From positions 1-64,000 of the forward strand of contig CACIYQ010000002.1 in NCBI GenBank assembly GCA_902590915.1: 64,000 nt of DNA, written 5' to 3'. Below the pieces are notes generated by a model that saw only the letters and a list, made by a program, of their open reading frames with translations, searched no databases and was not told the DNA's origin. Made by a program: the position numbers and the translations under genes. This document shows, in pieces, positions 55,165-64,000 of this stretch (position 1 is the first letter of the stretch; every line of letters begins with the position of its first letter). The stretch is from an uncultured Pelagibacteraceae bacterium. GTDB lineage: Bacteria; Pseudomonadota; Alphaproteobacteria; Pelagibacterales; Pelagibacteraceae.

Positions 55165-56268
55165 ATGTCAGATGATTTCAGAGGCAGAGGTGGAAGTCCT
55201 TGGGGGTCACCTCCAGGAGGTGGAAATAATAATGGTTCAGGAAGAGGTCCTACACCTCCAAATATTGATGAGATCTTAAAAGAAATTCAAGATAAGATTA
55301 AAAAATTTTTACCTGGTGGCAAATCATCAGGAGGCAAATCTGTTGGATTAATAATATTAGTTTTAGCTTTTGTTTGGTTAGCAAGTGGACTTTATAGGGT
55401 TCTACCTGATGAACAAGGTGTTGTATTAAGATTTGGTAAGTTTGTTAAAACCACTCAACCAGGATTGAATTATCACATACCTTTCCCAGTAGAAAATGTG
55501 CTTACGCCTAAGGTTACCAAAGTTAATAGAATAGACATTGGTTTTAGATCTGAAAGAGACAGCGGTTTTTCAACTGGTGGAGGAGTTGCTGATGTTCCTC
55601 AAGAAAGTTTAATGTTAACTGGGGATGAAAATATTGTGAATATAGATTTTTCTGTATTTTGGGTAATTAAAGATGCAGGAAACTTTTTATTCAAAATTCA
55701 AGACCCTGAAGGAACCGTTAAAGCCGCGGCAGAGACTGCAATGAGAGAGGTTATTGCAAAAAGTAATATTCAACCGATTTTAACTGAAGGTAGATCTAAA
55801 ATTGAGGTTGAAACTCAAGAAATTATTCAAAATATTTTAGATGATTATGAAAGTGGAATTCAAATTACACAAGTGCAAACCCAAAAAGCAGATCCACCAG
55901 ATCAAGTTATAGATGCATTCAGAGATGTACAAGCTGCAAGAGCAGATATGGAAAGATCTAAAAATGAAGCTGAGGCTTATGCTAATGATGTGATCCCAAG
56001 AGCTCGAGGGGAAGGTCAAAAAATATTACAAGCTGCTGAAGCATATAAAAAAGAAGTAGTAGCAAAAGCAGAGGGTGAAGCGAGTAGATTTGTGTCCATC
56101 TATAACGAGTATAAAAATGCAAAAGTAGTAACTCAGGAGAGAATGTACCTAGAGACAATGGAAAAAGTATTAGCAGATATTGATAAAGTGATAATAGAAA
56201 AAAATGCAGGTTCAGGTGTAGTTCCTTACTTACCACTACCCGAATTAAAAAAGAAAGCGACTAATTAA
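55165..56268 (+). CDS. hflK: Membrane protease regulator HflK
   Basis: 367 residues. The glycine/proline/asparagine-rich start (GGSPWGSPPGGGNNNGSGRG) is typical of HflK. One membrane helix follows (about 62-80), then the SPFH/prohibitin domain (LPDEQGVVLRFGKFVKTTQPGLNYHIPFPVE) and a long helical tail (AEAYANDVIPRARGEGQKILQAAEAYKKEVVAKAEGEASRF). The ATG at 55165 is preferred to a TTG two codons upstream. With HflC it forms a cage around FtsH. A perfect TATAAT lies at 55136-55141, and TTGTTT-18-TATACT ends at 55157. Confidence 0.93.
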   Translation: MSDDFRGRGGSPWGSPPGGGNNNGSGRGPTPPNIDEILKEIQDKIKKFLPGGKSSGGKSVGLIILVLAFVWLASGLYRVLPDEQGVVLRFGKFVKTTQPGLNYHIPFPVENVLTPKVTKVNRIDIGFRSERDSGFSTGGGVADVPQESLMLTGDENIVNIDFSVFWVIKDAGNFLFKIQDPEGTVKAAAETAMREVIAKSNIQPILTEGRSKIEVETQEIIQNILDDYESGIQITQVQTQKADPPDQVIDAFRDVQAARADMERSKNEAEAYANDVIPRARGEGQKILQAAEAYKKEVVAKAEGEASRFVSIYNEYKNAKVVTQERMYLETMEKVLADIDKVIIEKNAGSGVVPYLPLPELKKKATN

Positions 56269-57141
56269 ATGAAAGCTGGAAAAATTTTAGGAGGGTTAAT
56301 TATTGCATTAGGTGTTTTAGCTTTTTTATCAGTAATTATTGTTAAGGAAGTTAATCAGGCAATCATTCTTCAATTTGGAGATCCAAAAAGAATAATAACC
56401 ACACCTGGATTAAATTTCAAAATTCCATTCATTCAGAACGTAGTCTATTTAGATAAGAGAATATTAAACTTAGATACTCCCCCTGAGGAAGTAATTGCAT
56501 CTGATCAAAAACGTTTAATTGTTGATGCATTTGCCAGATTTAAGATTGTTGATCCATTAAAATTTTATATTTCCGTTGGAGATGAAAGGGTTGCAAGATC
56601 AAGATTGTCTACAATTATTAATTCAAGAATAAGAAATGTTTTAGGTCAGGAAGAATTACAAACTTTACTTTCTCAAGATAGATCAAAACAAATGGCATTA
56701 ATAAAAGAAGGTGTAAACAATGAAGCACAAAATTTTGGAATAACCATTGTTGATGTAAGAATTAAAAGAGCTGACCTTCCACAGGCTAACAGTGATGCAA
56801 TTTATCGAAGAATGCAGACAGAGCGGGAAAGAGAAGCAAAAGAATTCAGAGCAAAAGGCGCAGAGATGGCAGTTACTATTACTTCAACTGCAGATAAAGA
56901 AGTTACGGTTATTTTAGCAGAATCACAAAAGCAATCGGAGATTATGAAAGGGGAAGGTGATGGTTTGAGAAACAAAATCTTTGCTGATGCCTTCGGTCAA
57001 GATCCAGAATTTTTTGCATTTTATAGAGCAATGCAGGCCTATGAAAAAGCGCTAATTGGAGGAGAAACTTCTCTGATTTTATCTCCTGATAGTGAATTCT
57101 TCAAATTTTTTGGAAATATAAAACCTGAAATTCAACAATAA
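56269..57141 (+). CDS. hflC: Membrane protease regulator HflC
   Basis: 290 residues starting immediately after the hflK stop. One N-terminal membrane helix (about 7-26), SPFH domain (NQAIILQFGDPKRIITTPGLNFKIPFIQNVVYLDKRIL), and helical region with RIKRADLPQANSDAIYRRMQTERERE. It associates with HflK and FtsH (gene at 24871) in the inner membrane to control substrate access. Confidence 0.95.
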   Translation: MKAGKILGGLIIALGVLAFLSVIIVKEVNQAIILQFGDPKRIITTPGLNFKIPFIQNVVYLDKRILNLDTPPEEVIASDQKRLIVDAFARFKIVDPLKFYISVGDERVARSRLSTIINSRIRNVLGQEELQTLLSQDRSKQMALIKEGVNNEAQNFGITIVDVRIKRADLPQANSDAIYRRMQTEREREAKEFRAKGAEMAVTITSTADKEVTVILAESQKQSEIMKGEGDGLRNKIFADAFGQDPEFFAFYRAMQAYEKALIGGETSLILSPDSEFFKFFGNIKPEIQQ

Positions 57142-57148
57142 TCTTTAA

Positions 57149-57334
57149 ATGAATGAGCTAGTCATAGCTTTTGGTTTATTCTTATTCATTGAAGGAATTT
57201 TGTATGCCATATTTCCATCAAAAATGAAAAATATGTTAATAAAATTAGAACTTGTAAAAGATAGTCAGTTGAGATCAGGAGGTCTTATCTTTGCAATTAT
57301 CGGATTTATAATTATTTATTATATAAAAAGTTAA
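57149..57334 (+). CDS. DUF2065 family small membrane protein
   Basis: 61 residues with two membrane helices (about 3-22 and 42-59) and the motif EGILYAIFPSKMKNML between them, then QLRSGGLIFAIIGFIIIYYI. This matches the DUF2065 (YjeT-like) family, whose gene often sits between hflC and degP in Proteobacteria, as here. Function unknown. Confidence 0.8.
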   Translation: MNELVIAFGLFLFIEGILYAIFPSKMKNMLIKLELVKDSQLRSGGLIFAIIGFIIIYYIKS

Positions 57335-57335
57335 A

Positions 57336-58745
57336 ATGAAAAAATTCAAAATTATCTTTATAGCTATAATGTTATCATTGAGTCCCCTAACTCAATCTTA
57401 TTCCAAGCCCGTTCCAGAGTCGTTTGCTGATCTTGCTGAAAAATTAATGCCATCTGTTGTAAATATTTCGACTTCAACAACAGTTGTTACTAAGTCTAAT
57501 CCACTTCCATTTCAATTTCCTCCAGGATCACCGTTTGGAGATATGTTTAAAGAGTTTGGCGACCCTCAAGAAAGACAATCATCCGCATTGGGTTCAGGGT
57601 TTATAATTGATGAAAAAGGAATTGTTATAACTAATAATCACGTAATTCAAGACGCAGACGACATAATCGTTAGAGTAAATGGCGATCAAGAGTTTAAGGC
57701 AAAAGTTTTAGGAGCAGATCCATTAATGGATATAGCTGTTTTGCAATTAGAAACTAATGAAAAGTTTATACCGGTCGCTTTTGGTGATTCTGATAAAGCT
57801 AGAATAGGTGATTGGGTAATTGCTATTGGAAATCCATTTGGTTTAGGAGGAACCGTTACAGCAGGGATAATCTCAGCAAGAAACAGATCTATTGGACTAT
57901 CTAGATATGAAGATTTTATTCAAACAGATGCCTCAATTAATTCTGGAAATTCTGGTGGCCCTTTATTTGATATGGAGGGAAATGTGATCGGGATTAATAC
58001 TGCCATTTTAGGTCGAAATGGTTCAATTGGTATTGGATTTTCAATTCCATCAAACAGTGCTCAAATTGTAATTGATCAATTAATTGAATTTGGAGAAACA
58101 AAAAGAGGATGGCTTGGAGTAAGAATACAAGATGTAACTAAGGAAATTGCAGAAGTTGAAAAATTAGATAAACCAAGAGGTGCTCTTGTTGCAAGTGTTG
58201 CAGAAAATAGCCCATCAGAAAAAGCAGGTATTAAAGCTGGGGATATTATTTTAGAATTTAATGGTCAAAGAATTAATCAAATGAAAGAATTGCCAGCAAT
58301 TGTTGCCAGAACACAAGTTGGTAAAAAAGTAGAAGTCAAAATTTGGAGAAATAAAAAAGAAATTATTAAAAATGTTCTTTTAGGAAGACTTGAGACATCA
58401 GAAGACTTTAAAGTAAGCGAGAAACAAAAACCAAAAGATAGAATAGATCAGATTGAGGATTTAAAAATAACTGTTAGAACTTTAAATAAAGAGGACATCA
58501 AAAATCGTAAATTACCTAATCAAACCACTGGGCTTGTCATCACTGGAATTCAAAATAATAGTCCCTTAGCTGGTTCAGTTCAGGTGAATAGTATTATTGT
58601 TGAGGCTCAAAAAGAAAGAATTAAAACTATTGATGATTTAAAAAAGATTACGAAGCAAGTTTTAAATTCAAATCAAAAAACAATATTGCTTGCAATTTAT
58701 AATAATCAAAATCAGAGAAGATATATTGGAATTAAGTTAGACTAA
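57336..58745 (+). CDS. degP: Do-family periplasmic serine protease (DegP/DegQ-like)
   Basis: 469 residues with a signal peptide (about 1-24, ends QSYSKP). Trypsin-like domain with the triad: NNHVIQDADD (His about 99), DPLMDIAVLQLE (Asp about 132), and INSGNSGGPLFDMEG (Ser about 209). Two PDZ domains follow (about 260-350 and 375-465, GVRIQDVTKEIAEVEKL and TTGLVITGIQNNSPLAGS). Acts in envelope protein quality control. It lies 1 nt after the DUF2065 gene and 2 nt before miaA. In several Alphaproteobacteria serB sits between degP and miaA; it is absent here. Confidence 0.94.
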   Translation: MKKFKIIFIAIMLSLSPLTQSYSKPVPESFADLAEKLMPSVVNISTSTTVVTKSNPLPFQFPPGSPFGDMFKEFGDPQERQSSALGSGFIIDEKGIVITNNHVIQDADDIIVRVNGDQEFKAKVLGADPLMDIAVLQLETNEKFIPVAFGDSDKARIGDWVIAIGNPFGLGGTVTAGIISARNRSIGLSRYEDFIQTDASINSGNSGGPLFDMEGNVIGINTAILGRNGSIGIGFSIPSNSAQIVIDQLIEFGETKRGWLGVRIQDVTKEIAEVEKLDKPRGALVASVAENSPSEKAGIKAGDIILEFNGQRINQMKELPAIVARTQVGKKVEVKIWRNKKEIIKNVLLGRLETSEDFKVSEKQKPKDRIDQIEDLKITVRTLNKEDIKNRKLPNQTTGLVITGIQNNSPLAGSVQVNSIIVEAQKERIKTIDDLKKITKQVLNSNQKTILLAIYNNQNQRRYIGIKLD

Positions 58746-58747
58746 TC

Positions 58748-59656
58748 ATGGGTTTTAAATCCAAGATTATATTAATTTCAGGACCAACTGCTTCTGGAAA
58801 ATCAAGTTTTGCTATTAAACTTGCAAAAAAAATTAATGGAGAAATTGTAAATGCTGACAGCATGCAAGTTTACACGCAATTAAAAATTCTGTCTGCAAGA
58901 CCAGATCCCAAAAAATACTTAAAAATAAGACATCATTTATATGGCTTTCAAGATGTGAGAAAAAATTTTTCAACTGGAAATTGGTTGAAATTAGTATTTA
59001 AAAAAATTGAAGAAATAAAAAAAAGAAAAAAAATACCAATCCTTGTAGGAGGCACTGGATTATATTTTAAGGCATTAACTGATGGATTAGTAAAAATTCC
59101 AAATATACCGATAAAGATAAGAAATCAAATAAGAGCTCAACAATTAAAGATTGGTCAAAATAAGTTCTTTAAAAAACTTTTAAAAATTGATCCAGTTTCT
59201 AAAAATAAAATTAATCCAACTGACACCCATAGGTCGATAAGAGCTTATGAAGTAAAAACATACACTCAAAAATCAATTCATGAATGGTATAAAAATACAA
59301 AATCAAATTTTAAAGAAAATGATTTTTTTAAAATTTACATTGATTTTCCTCGTACTGAGTTAATTGAGAGGATAAATGTTAGATCCAAGTATATGGTTGA
59401 AAATGGGGCCGTTAAAGAAGTAAAAAATTTTTTAAAACTAAAGGTGCGAAAAGATAAAAGTGTTAACAAAGCGATCGGCATCAATGAAATTAGACAATAC
59501 TTAAATAATAAAAAGGAATTGGAAGAAATTATTGAAAATATATCAATAAAAACTAGACAATACGCTAAAAGGCAAAGTACTTGGGCAAGAGGCAATATGA
59601 ACTCTTGGTTCAAATTGAAACCAGGTGAGTTAAATAATTTTTTAAAAAAAATTTAA
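58748..59656 (+). CDS. miaA: tRNA dimethylallyltransferase
   Basis: 302 residues. P-loop ISGPTASGKSSFAIKLAKKI (about 9-28), INGEIVNADSMQVYTQLKILSARP and VGGTGLYFKALTDGL (about 98-112), and the C-terminal RQYAKRQSTWAR. It adds dimethylallyl to A37 of tRNAs reading UNN codons. It lies between degP and ilvB; the 51-bp gap behind it may hold an ilvB promoter. Confidence 0.95.
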   Translation: MGFKSKIILISGPTASGKSSFAIKLAKKINGEIVNADSMQVYTQLKILSARPDPKKYLKIRHHLYGFQDVRKNFSTGNWLKLVFKKIEEIKKRKKIPILVGGTGLYFKALTDGLVKIPNIPIKIRNQIRAQQLKIGQNKFFKKLLKIDPVSKNKINPTDTHRSIRAYEVKTYTQKSIHEWYKNTKSNFKENDFFKIYIDFPRTELIERINVRSKYMVENGAVKEVKNFLKLKVRKDKSVNKAIGINEIRQYLNNKKELEEIIENISIKTRQYAKRQSTWARGNMNSWFKLKPGELNNFLKKI

Positions 59657-59672
59657 ATATCTCAATCAAAAC

Positions 59673-59701
59673 TTGACCAATCAGCACAACTTCAGCTAGA
59701 T
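59673..59701 (+). promoter_or_regulatory. Possible promoter of the ilvBHC genes
   Basis: TTGACC (59673-59678), 17-nt spacer, CTAGAT (59696-59701). The expected start of transcription is near 59708, which is the ilvB ATG itself, so the message would be leaderless or nearly so. No attenuator-like leader peptide or hairpin fits in the 51-bp gap. Confidence 0.35.
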
Positions 59702-59707
59702 TGCGAA

Positions 59708-61474
59708 ATGTCAAAATTATACACGGGAGCAGAAATTGTATTTAAATGCCTTGAGGATCATAAGGTAGAGCATATTTTTGGATATCCTGGTGGTGCAGTT
59801 TTGCCAATTTATGATGAACTTAAAAATCATACTTCTATTAAACATATTTTAGTGAGACACGAACAAGGCGCAGGTCATGCTGCTGAGGGCTACGCAAGAT
59901 CATCAGGCAAACCCGGGGTTGTTTTAGTTACCTCTGGACCTGGTGCTACCAATGTTGTTACCGCTTTAACAGATGCGTACATGGATTCTATTCCTTTAGT
60001 TTGTATTTCAGGTCAAGTTCCAACACATTTAATTGGAACAGATGCATTTCAAGAATGTGACACTACAGGTATTACAAGACCCTGCACAAAACATAATTGG
60101 TTAGTAAAAGACATAAATGATTTGTCAGAGATAATGCATGAAGCATTTAAAGTTGCAACCACAGGAAGACCAGGCCCTGTTTTAGTTGATATTCCAAAAG
60201 ACATTCAATTTGCTAAAACCAAATATAAAAAACCCCAAAAAGAAAAAAAATTAAATGGGAAATCAAAAAATGAATTTTCTCAAAAACAAATGGATAAATT
60301 AATTGATTTATTAAAAAATTCAAAAAAACCAGTTATTTATAGTGGAGGTGGAGTAATTAATTCAGGTCCTAAGGCAAGTGAGGGCTTAAGGGAGTTTGTA
60401 GAAATAACAGGATTTCCAATTACTTCTACGCTTCAAGGTTTAGGGGCATATCCAGGTGATAATAATCAATTCCTTGGAATGTTAGGCATGCACGGAACTT
60501 ATGAAGCAAACAATGCAATGCATGATTGTGATCTTTTAATAAATATTGGAGCAAGATTTGATGACCGTATTACTGGAAAAATAGATGAATTTTCACCCAA
60601 TTCAAAAAAAGTTCATATTGATATTGATCCTTCATCAATCAATAAAATTATTAAAGTTGATCTTGCAATCGTAGGAGATGTTGCAAAAGTACTTAATAAA
60701 ATAAATAAATCAATTTTGAAGAAAAAAAATGGACATAGCAAATCCAACAAATCGAATATTGCTAAGTGGTGGGAACAAATACAAAAGTGGAGAGGTAAAG
60801 ATTCTCTTAATTTTGTTAATAGCAAAGATAGTATTAAACCTCAACATGCTGTTCAAAGATTATACGAGTTAACAAAAGATAAAGATACTTATGTAACTAC
60901 TGAAGTGGGTCAACATCAAATGTGGGCTGCACAACATTACAAATTTAACAAACCTAATAGATGGATGACATCTGGAGGTTTAGGTACAATGGGTTATGGT
61001 TTGCCAGCAGCAGTTGGAGTACAAATTGCGAATCCTGACAAGTTGGTCATTGATATTGCTGGTGAAGCCTCAGTGTTAATGACTATGCAAGAAATGTCGA
61101 CTGCGGTTCAATACAACTTGCCGATTAAAATTTTTATTTTGAATAATCAATACATGGGAATGGTAAGACAGTGGCAAGAGTTATTACATGAAAAGAACTA
61201 TTCTGAGAGTTACTCTGAGGCACTTCCTGATTTTTTAAAAATGGCTGAGGCTTATGGTTGTAGAGGAATTAAAGCTGAAAACCCATCTGAATTAGATGAA
61301 AAAATTCAAGAGATGATTGATTATAATGGCCCAGTTATTTTTGATTGTCACGTTGATCCAAATGAAAATTGCTTTCCTATGATACCGTCAGGAAAACCAC
61401 ATAATCAAATGATATTAGGACCAAAAGATCAAGAAGACAATAAAATCAAGGGAAAAGGCAAAGCCTTAGTATAA
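59708..61474 (+). CDS. ilvB: Acetolactate synthase large (catalytic) subunit
   Basis: 588 residues. [14 protein letters not shown] near 23-36, [21 protein letters not shown] (catalytic glutamate about 51), [15 protein letters not shown] near 155, [10 protein letters not shown] and the thiamine motif [29 protein letters not shown] (about 449). It makes acetolactate or acetohydroxybutyrate for valine, leucine and isoleucine. Residues [16 protein letters not shown] are intact. Gene order ilvB-ilvH-ilvC-leuA forms one run. Confidence 0.96.
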   Translation: MSKLYTGAEIVFKCLEDHKVEHIFGYPGGAVLPIYDELKNHTSIKHILVRHEQGAGHAAEGYARSSGKPGVVLVTSGPGATNVVTALTDAYMDSIPLVCISGQVPTHLIGTDAFQECDTTGITRPCTKHNWLVKDINDLSEIMHEAFKVATTGRPGPVLVDIPKDIQFAKTKYKKPQKEKKLNGKSKNEFSQKQMDKLIDLLKNSKKPVIYSGGGVINSGPKASEGLREFVEITGFPITSTLQGLGAYPGDNNQFLGMLGMHGTYEANNAMHDCDLLINIGARFDDRITGKIDEFSPNSKKVHIDIDPSSINKIIKVDLAIVGDVAKVLNKINKSILKKKNGHSKSNKSNIAKWWEQIQKWRGKDSLNFVNSKDSIKPQHAVQRLYELTKDKDTYVTTEVGQHQMWAAQHYKFNKPNRWMTSGGLGTMGYGLPAAVGVQIANPDKLVIDIAGEASVLMTMQEMSTAVQYNLPIKIFILNNQYMGMVRQWQELLHEKNYSESYSEALPDFLKMAEAYGCRGIKAENPSELDEKIQEMIDYNGPVIFDCHVDPNENCFPMIPSGKPHNQMILGPKDQEDNKIKGKGKALV

Positions 61475-61479
61475 AAGTA

Positions 61480-62028
61480 ATGCCAAAATCAAAATCAGCT
61501 TATAGTGTTCCTACTAAAAAAGAGAAGTCAGACACATATATATTTGTGGTGTGGGTTGATAATGAAGCAGGTGTTCTTGCAAGAGTTGTTGGACTATTTT
61601 CTGGTCGAGGATATAATATTGAATCTTTAGCCGTTGCAGAAGTGGATGCAGCTAAAAATATTTCTAGAATTACAATTGTTTCAACAGGAACACCCCAAGT
61701 TATTGATCAAATTAAACGGCAATTATCTAAATTAGTCCCCGTTCACAAAGTTGCAGAATTTAAAAGAGAGGACAAAAATGTCATATTTAAAGAAATGGCA
61801 TTATTTAAAATTGTTGGAAAAAAAAAGAAAATGGAAAAGTGTTTAAATGTTTGTAAAAAATTTAATCCAGTTATTTTAGATGAAACTAAAAAATCTAAAG
61901 TAATACAAATAACAGCACTTAGAAGAGAAATCGATAAAATAAGTAAGAAATTAAAACCTTGGGGACTGATTAGCGCTTCTAGAACCGGGGCAGTTGCAAT
62001 GACAAGAGGTGCCAAAATATTTAACTAA
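61480..62028 (+). CDS. ilvH: Acetolactate synthase small (regulatory) subunit
   Basis: 182 residues. N-terminal ACT domain VVWVDNEAGVLARVVGLFSGRGYNIESLAVAEVD (valine-binding face; first half about 24-58), then the LSKLVPVHKVAEF segment and a C-terminal domain ending in GAVAMTRG. It binds valine for feedback control and activates IlvB. It lies 5 nt after ilvB. The first 20 residues are lysine-rich and variable. Confidence 0.94.
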   Translation: MPKSKSAYSVPTKKEKSDTYIFVVWVDNEAGVLARVVGLFSGRGYNIESLAVAEVDAAKNISRITIVSTGTPQVIDQIKRQLSKLVPVHKVAEFKREDKNVIFKEMALFKIVGKKKKMEKCLNVCKKFNPVILDETKKSKVIQITALRREIDKISKKLKPWGLISASRTGAVAMTRGAKIFN

Positions 62029-63069
<1,041 letters not shown>

Positions 63070-63173
63070 ATTTTGATAAAAGCCCAAAAGTGACTTAAAA
63101 TTTAGTATAAATTTAACATTTATTTTGCAATATCACCTATAGATTGTAATATAAATTTTTCTAAAATTTAGTT

Positions 63174-64000
63174 ATGAGCAACAAAGATAGAGTTATAATT
63201 TTCGATACTACCATGCGAGATGGTGAGCAATCACCAGGTGCGTCTATGAGTTTGGAGGAAAAAATCCAAATTGCAAGGGTATTTGATGAATTAGGAATAG
63301 ATATTATTGAAGCAGGCTTTCCAATTGCATCCCCTGGAGATTTTGAAGCAGTAACTGAAGTTAGCAAGATTTTAAAAAAATCTATCCCTGCAGGATTATC
63401 TAGACATTCCAAGAAAGATATTGATAGAGCCTATGAAGCTTTAAAACATGCTCCAAGATTTAGAATTCACACATTTATTTCAACAAGTCCTCTTCATATG
63501 AAGCATAAGTTAAATATGTCTCCAGATGATGTGTACGAGTCTATTGGACAGCATGTTGCCTATGCAAGAAAATTTACTGATGATGTTGAATGGTCATGTG
63601 AAGATGGCACAAGAACAGATATGGATTTTATGTGCAAGACCGTGGAACTAGCTATTAAAAATGGGGCAACAACAATAAATATTCCTGATACGGTTGGTTA
63701 TACTATTCCATCTGAGTTTACCAAAATAATTGAAACATTATTAAATAAAGTTCCAAATATTGATCAAGCAATTTTATCAACACACTGTCATAATGACTTA
63801 GGTTTAGCAGTTGCAAACTCTTTAGCTGGCGTACAGGCTGGAGCTAGACAAATTGAATGTACCATCAATGGGTTAGGAGAAAGAGCTGGAAATGCTGCAC
63901 TTGAAGAAGTTGTGATGGCAATCAAAACGAGACCAGATTTGATGCCTTATGAAACAGGCATTAACACAACCCTTCTAAGTAAAGCTTCTAAAATTGTTTC
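63174..64000 (+). CDS. leuA: 2-isopropylmalate synthase (3' end outside the window)
   Basis: 275 codons are visible and the frame is open at the window end. [21 protein letters not shown] (about 10-30, DTTLRDGEQ-type), [26 protein letters not shown] and the metal-binding [22 protein letters not shown] near 200 match the LeuA family. It condenses 2-oxoisovalerate with acetyl-CoA, the first step to leucine. It follows ilvC after 104 bp; the C-terminal leucine-binding domain is not in view. Homocitrate or citramalate synthase is excluded mainly by context. Confidence 0.92.
   Translation, partial: MSNKDRVIIFDTTMRDGEQSPGASMSLEEKIQIARVFDELGIDIIEAGFPIASPGDFEAVTEVSKILKKSIPAGLSRHSKKDIDRAYEALKHAPRFRIHTFISTSPLHMKHKLNMSPDDVYESIGQHVAYARKFTDDVEWSCEDGTRTDMDFMCKTVELAIKNGATTINIPDTVGYTIPSEFTKIIETLLNKVPNIDQAILSTHCHNDLGLAVANSLAGVQAGARQIECTINGLGERAGNAALEEVVMAIKTRPDLMPYETGINTTLLSKASKIV

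Overview
The window looks like a chromosomal segment of a SAR11-clade alphaproteobacterium (Pelagibacter-like). It is strongly AT-rich, has very short or negative intergenic spacing, and shows alphaproteobacterial gene orders (tolQRAB-pal-cpoB, hflKC-degP-miaA-ilvBHC-leuA, coiled-coil gene-zapA-fthC). It also has a two-piece permuted tmRNA and a 5S rRNA gene sitting apart from 16S/23S beside surface-polysaccharide genes. These assignments come from reading motifs and gene order; no database search was run.

Layout. 1-2226: WecA/MraY-type sugar-phosphate transferase (cut by the window edge) and an O-antigen ligase, probably the end of the hypervariable surface-glycan region that in SAR11 lies between 23S and 5S rRNA. 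2340-7119: 5S rRNA, a sugar epimerase, L36, a tiny cytochrome oxidase subunit IV-like protein, the three-gene proton-translocating transhydrogenase and a transaldolase. 7126-15377 (minus): initiator tRNA, S21, TrcR, L31, then a tightly packed run tkt-gap-pgk-fba-thiE-efp-suhB for the lower glycolytic/gluconeogenic and pentose phosphate steps. 15429-31261 (plus): coiled-coil protein, ZapA, FthC, YmdB, YebC, a phage-type RuvC, the Tol-Pal envelope system, TilS, FtsH, FolP, GlmM, ThiD and PurA. 31258-33173 (minus): RpoH and RluD. 33197-37323: tRNA-Arg(TCG), an unusual large membrane protein, a GT2 glycosyltransferase and an ABC-2 exporter. 37324-50574: Sua5/TsaC, the isoprenoid genes xseB-ispA-dxs plus ispB, AroC, PdxH, an S49 protease, glycyl-tRNA synthetase and pyruvate phosphate dikinase.

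50575-53360 is the least conventional stretch. It holds a FkbM methyltransferase, an unrecognised secreted protein, long non-coding gaps and three same-orientation copies of one hairpin. The third copy is the 3' end of the coding piece of the tmRNA gene (minus strand, tag ANESYALAA). The other two look like copies of it left upstream in what may be an eroded integration site. 53361-64000: ThyX, Mrp, HflK/HflC, DUF2065, DegP-like protease, MiaA and the branched-chain amino acid genes ilvB-ilvH-ilvC-leuA (leuA cut by the window edge).

Functionally the window is mostly core metabolism and envelope maintenance. The points most worth following up are the tmRNA-derived repeats, the altered initiator tRNA anticodon stem, the phage-type RuvC in a locus lacking ruvAB, and the missing 6S RNA slot between zapA and fthC.
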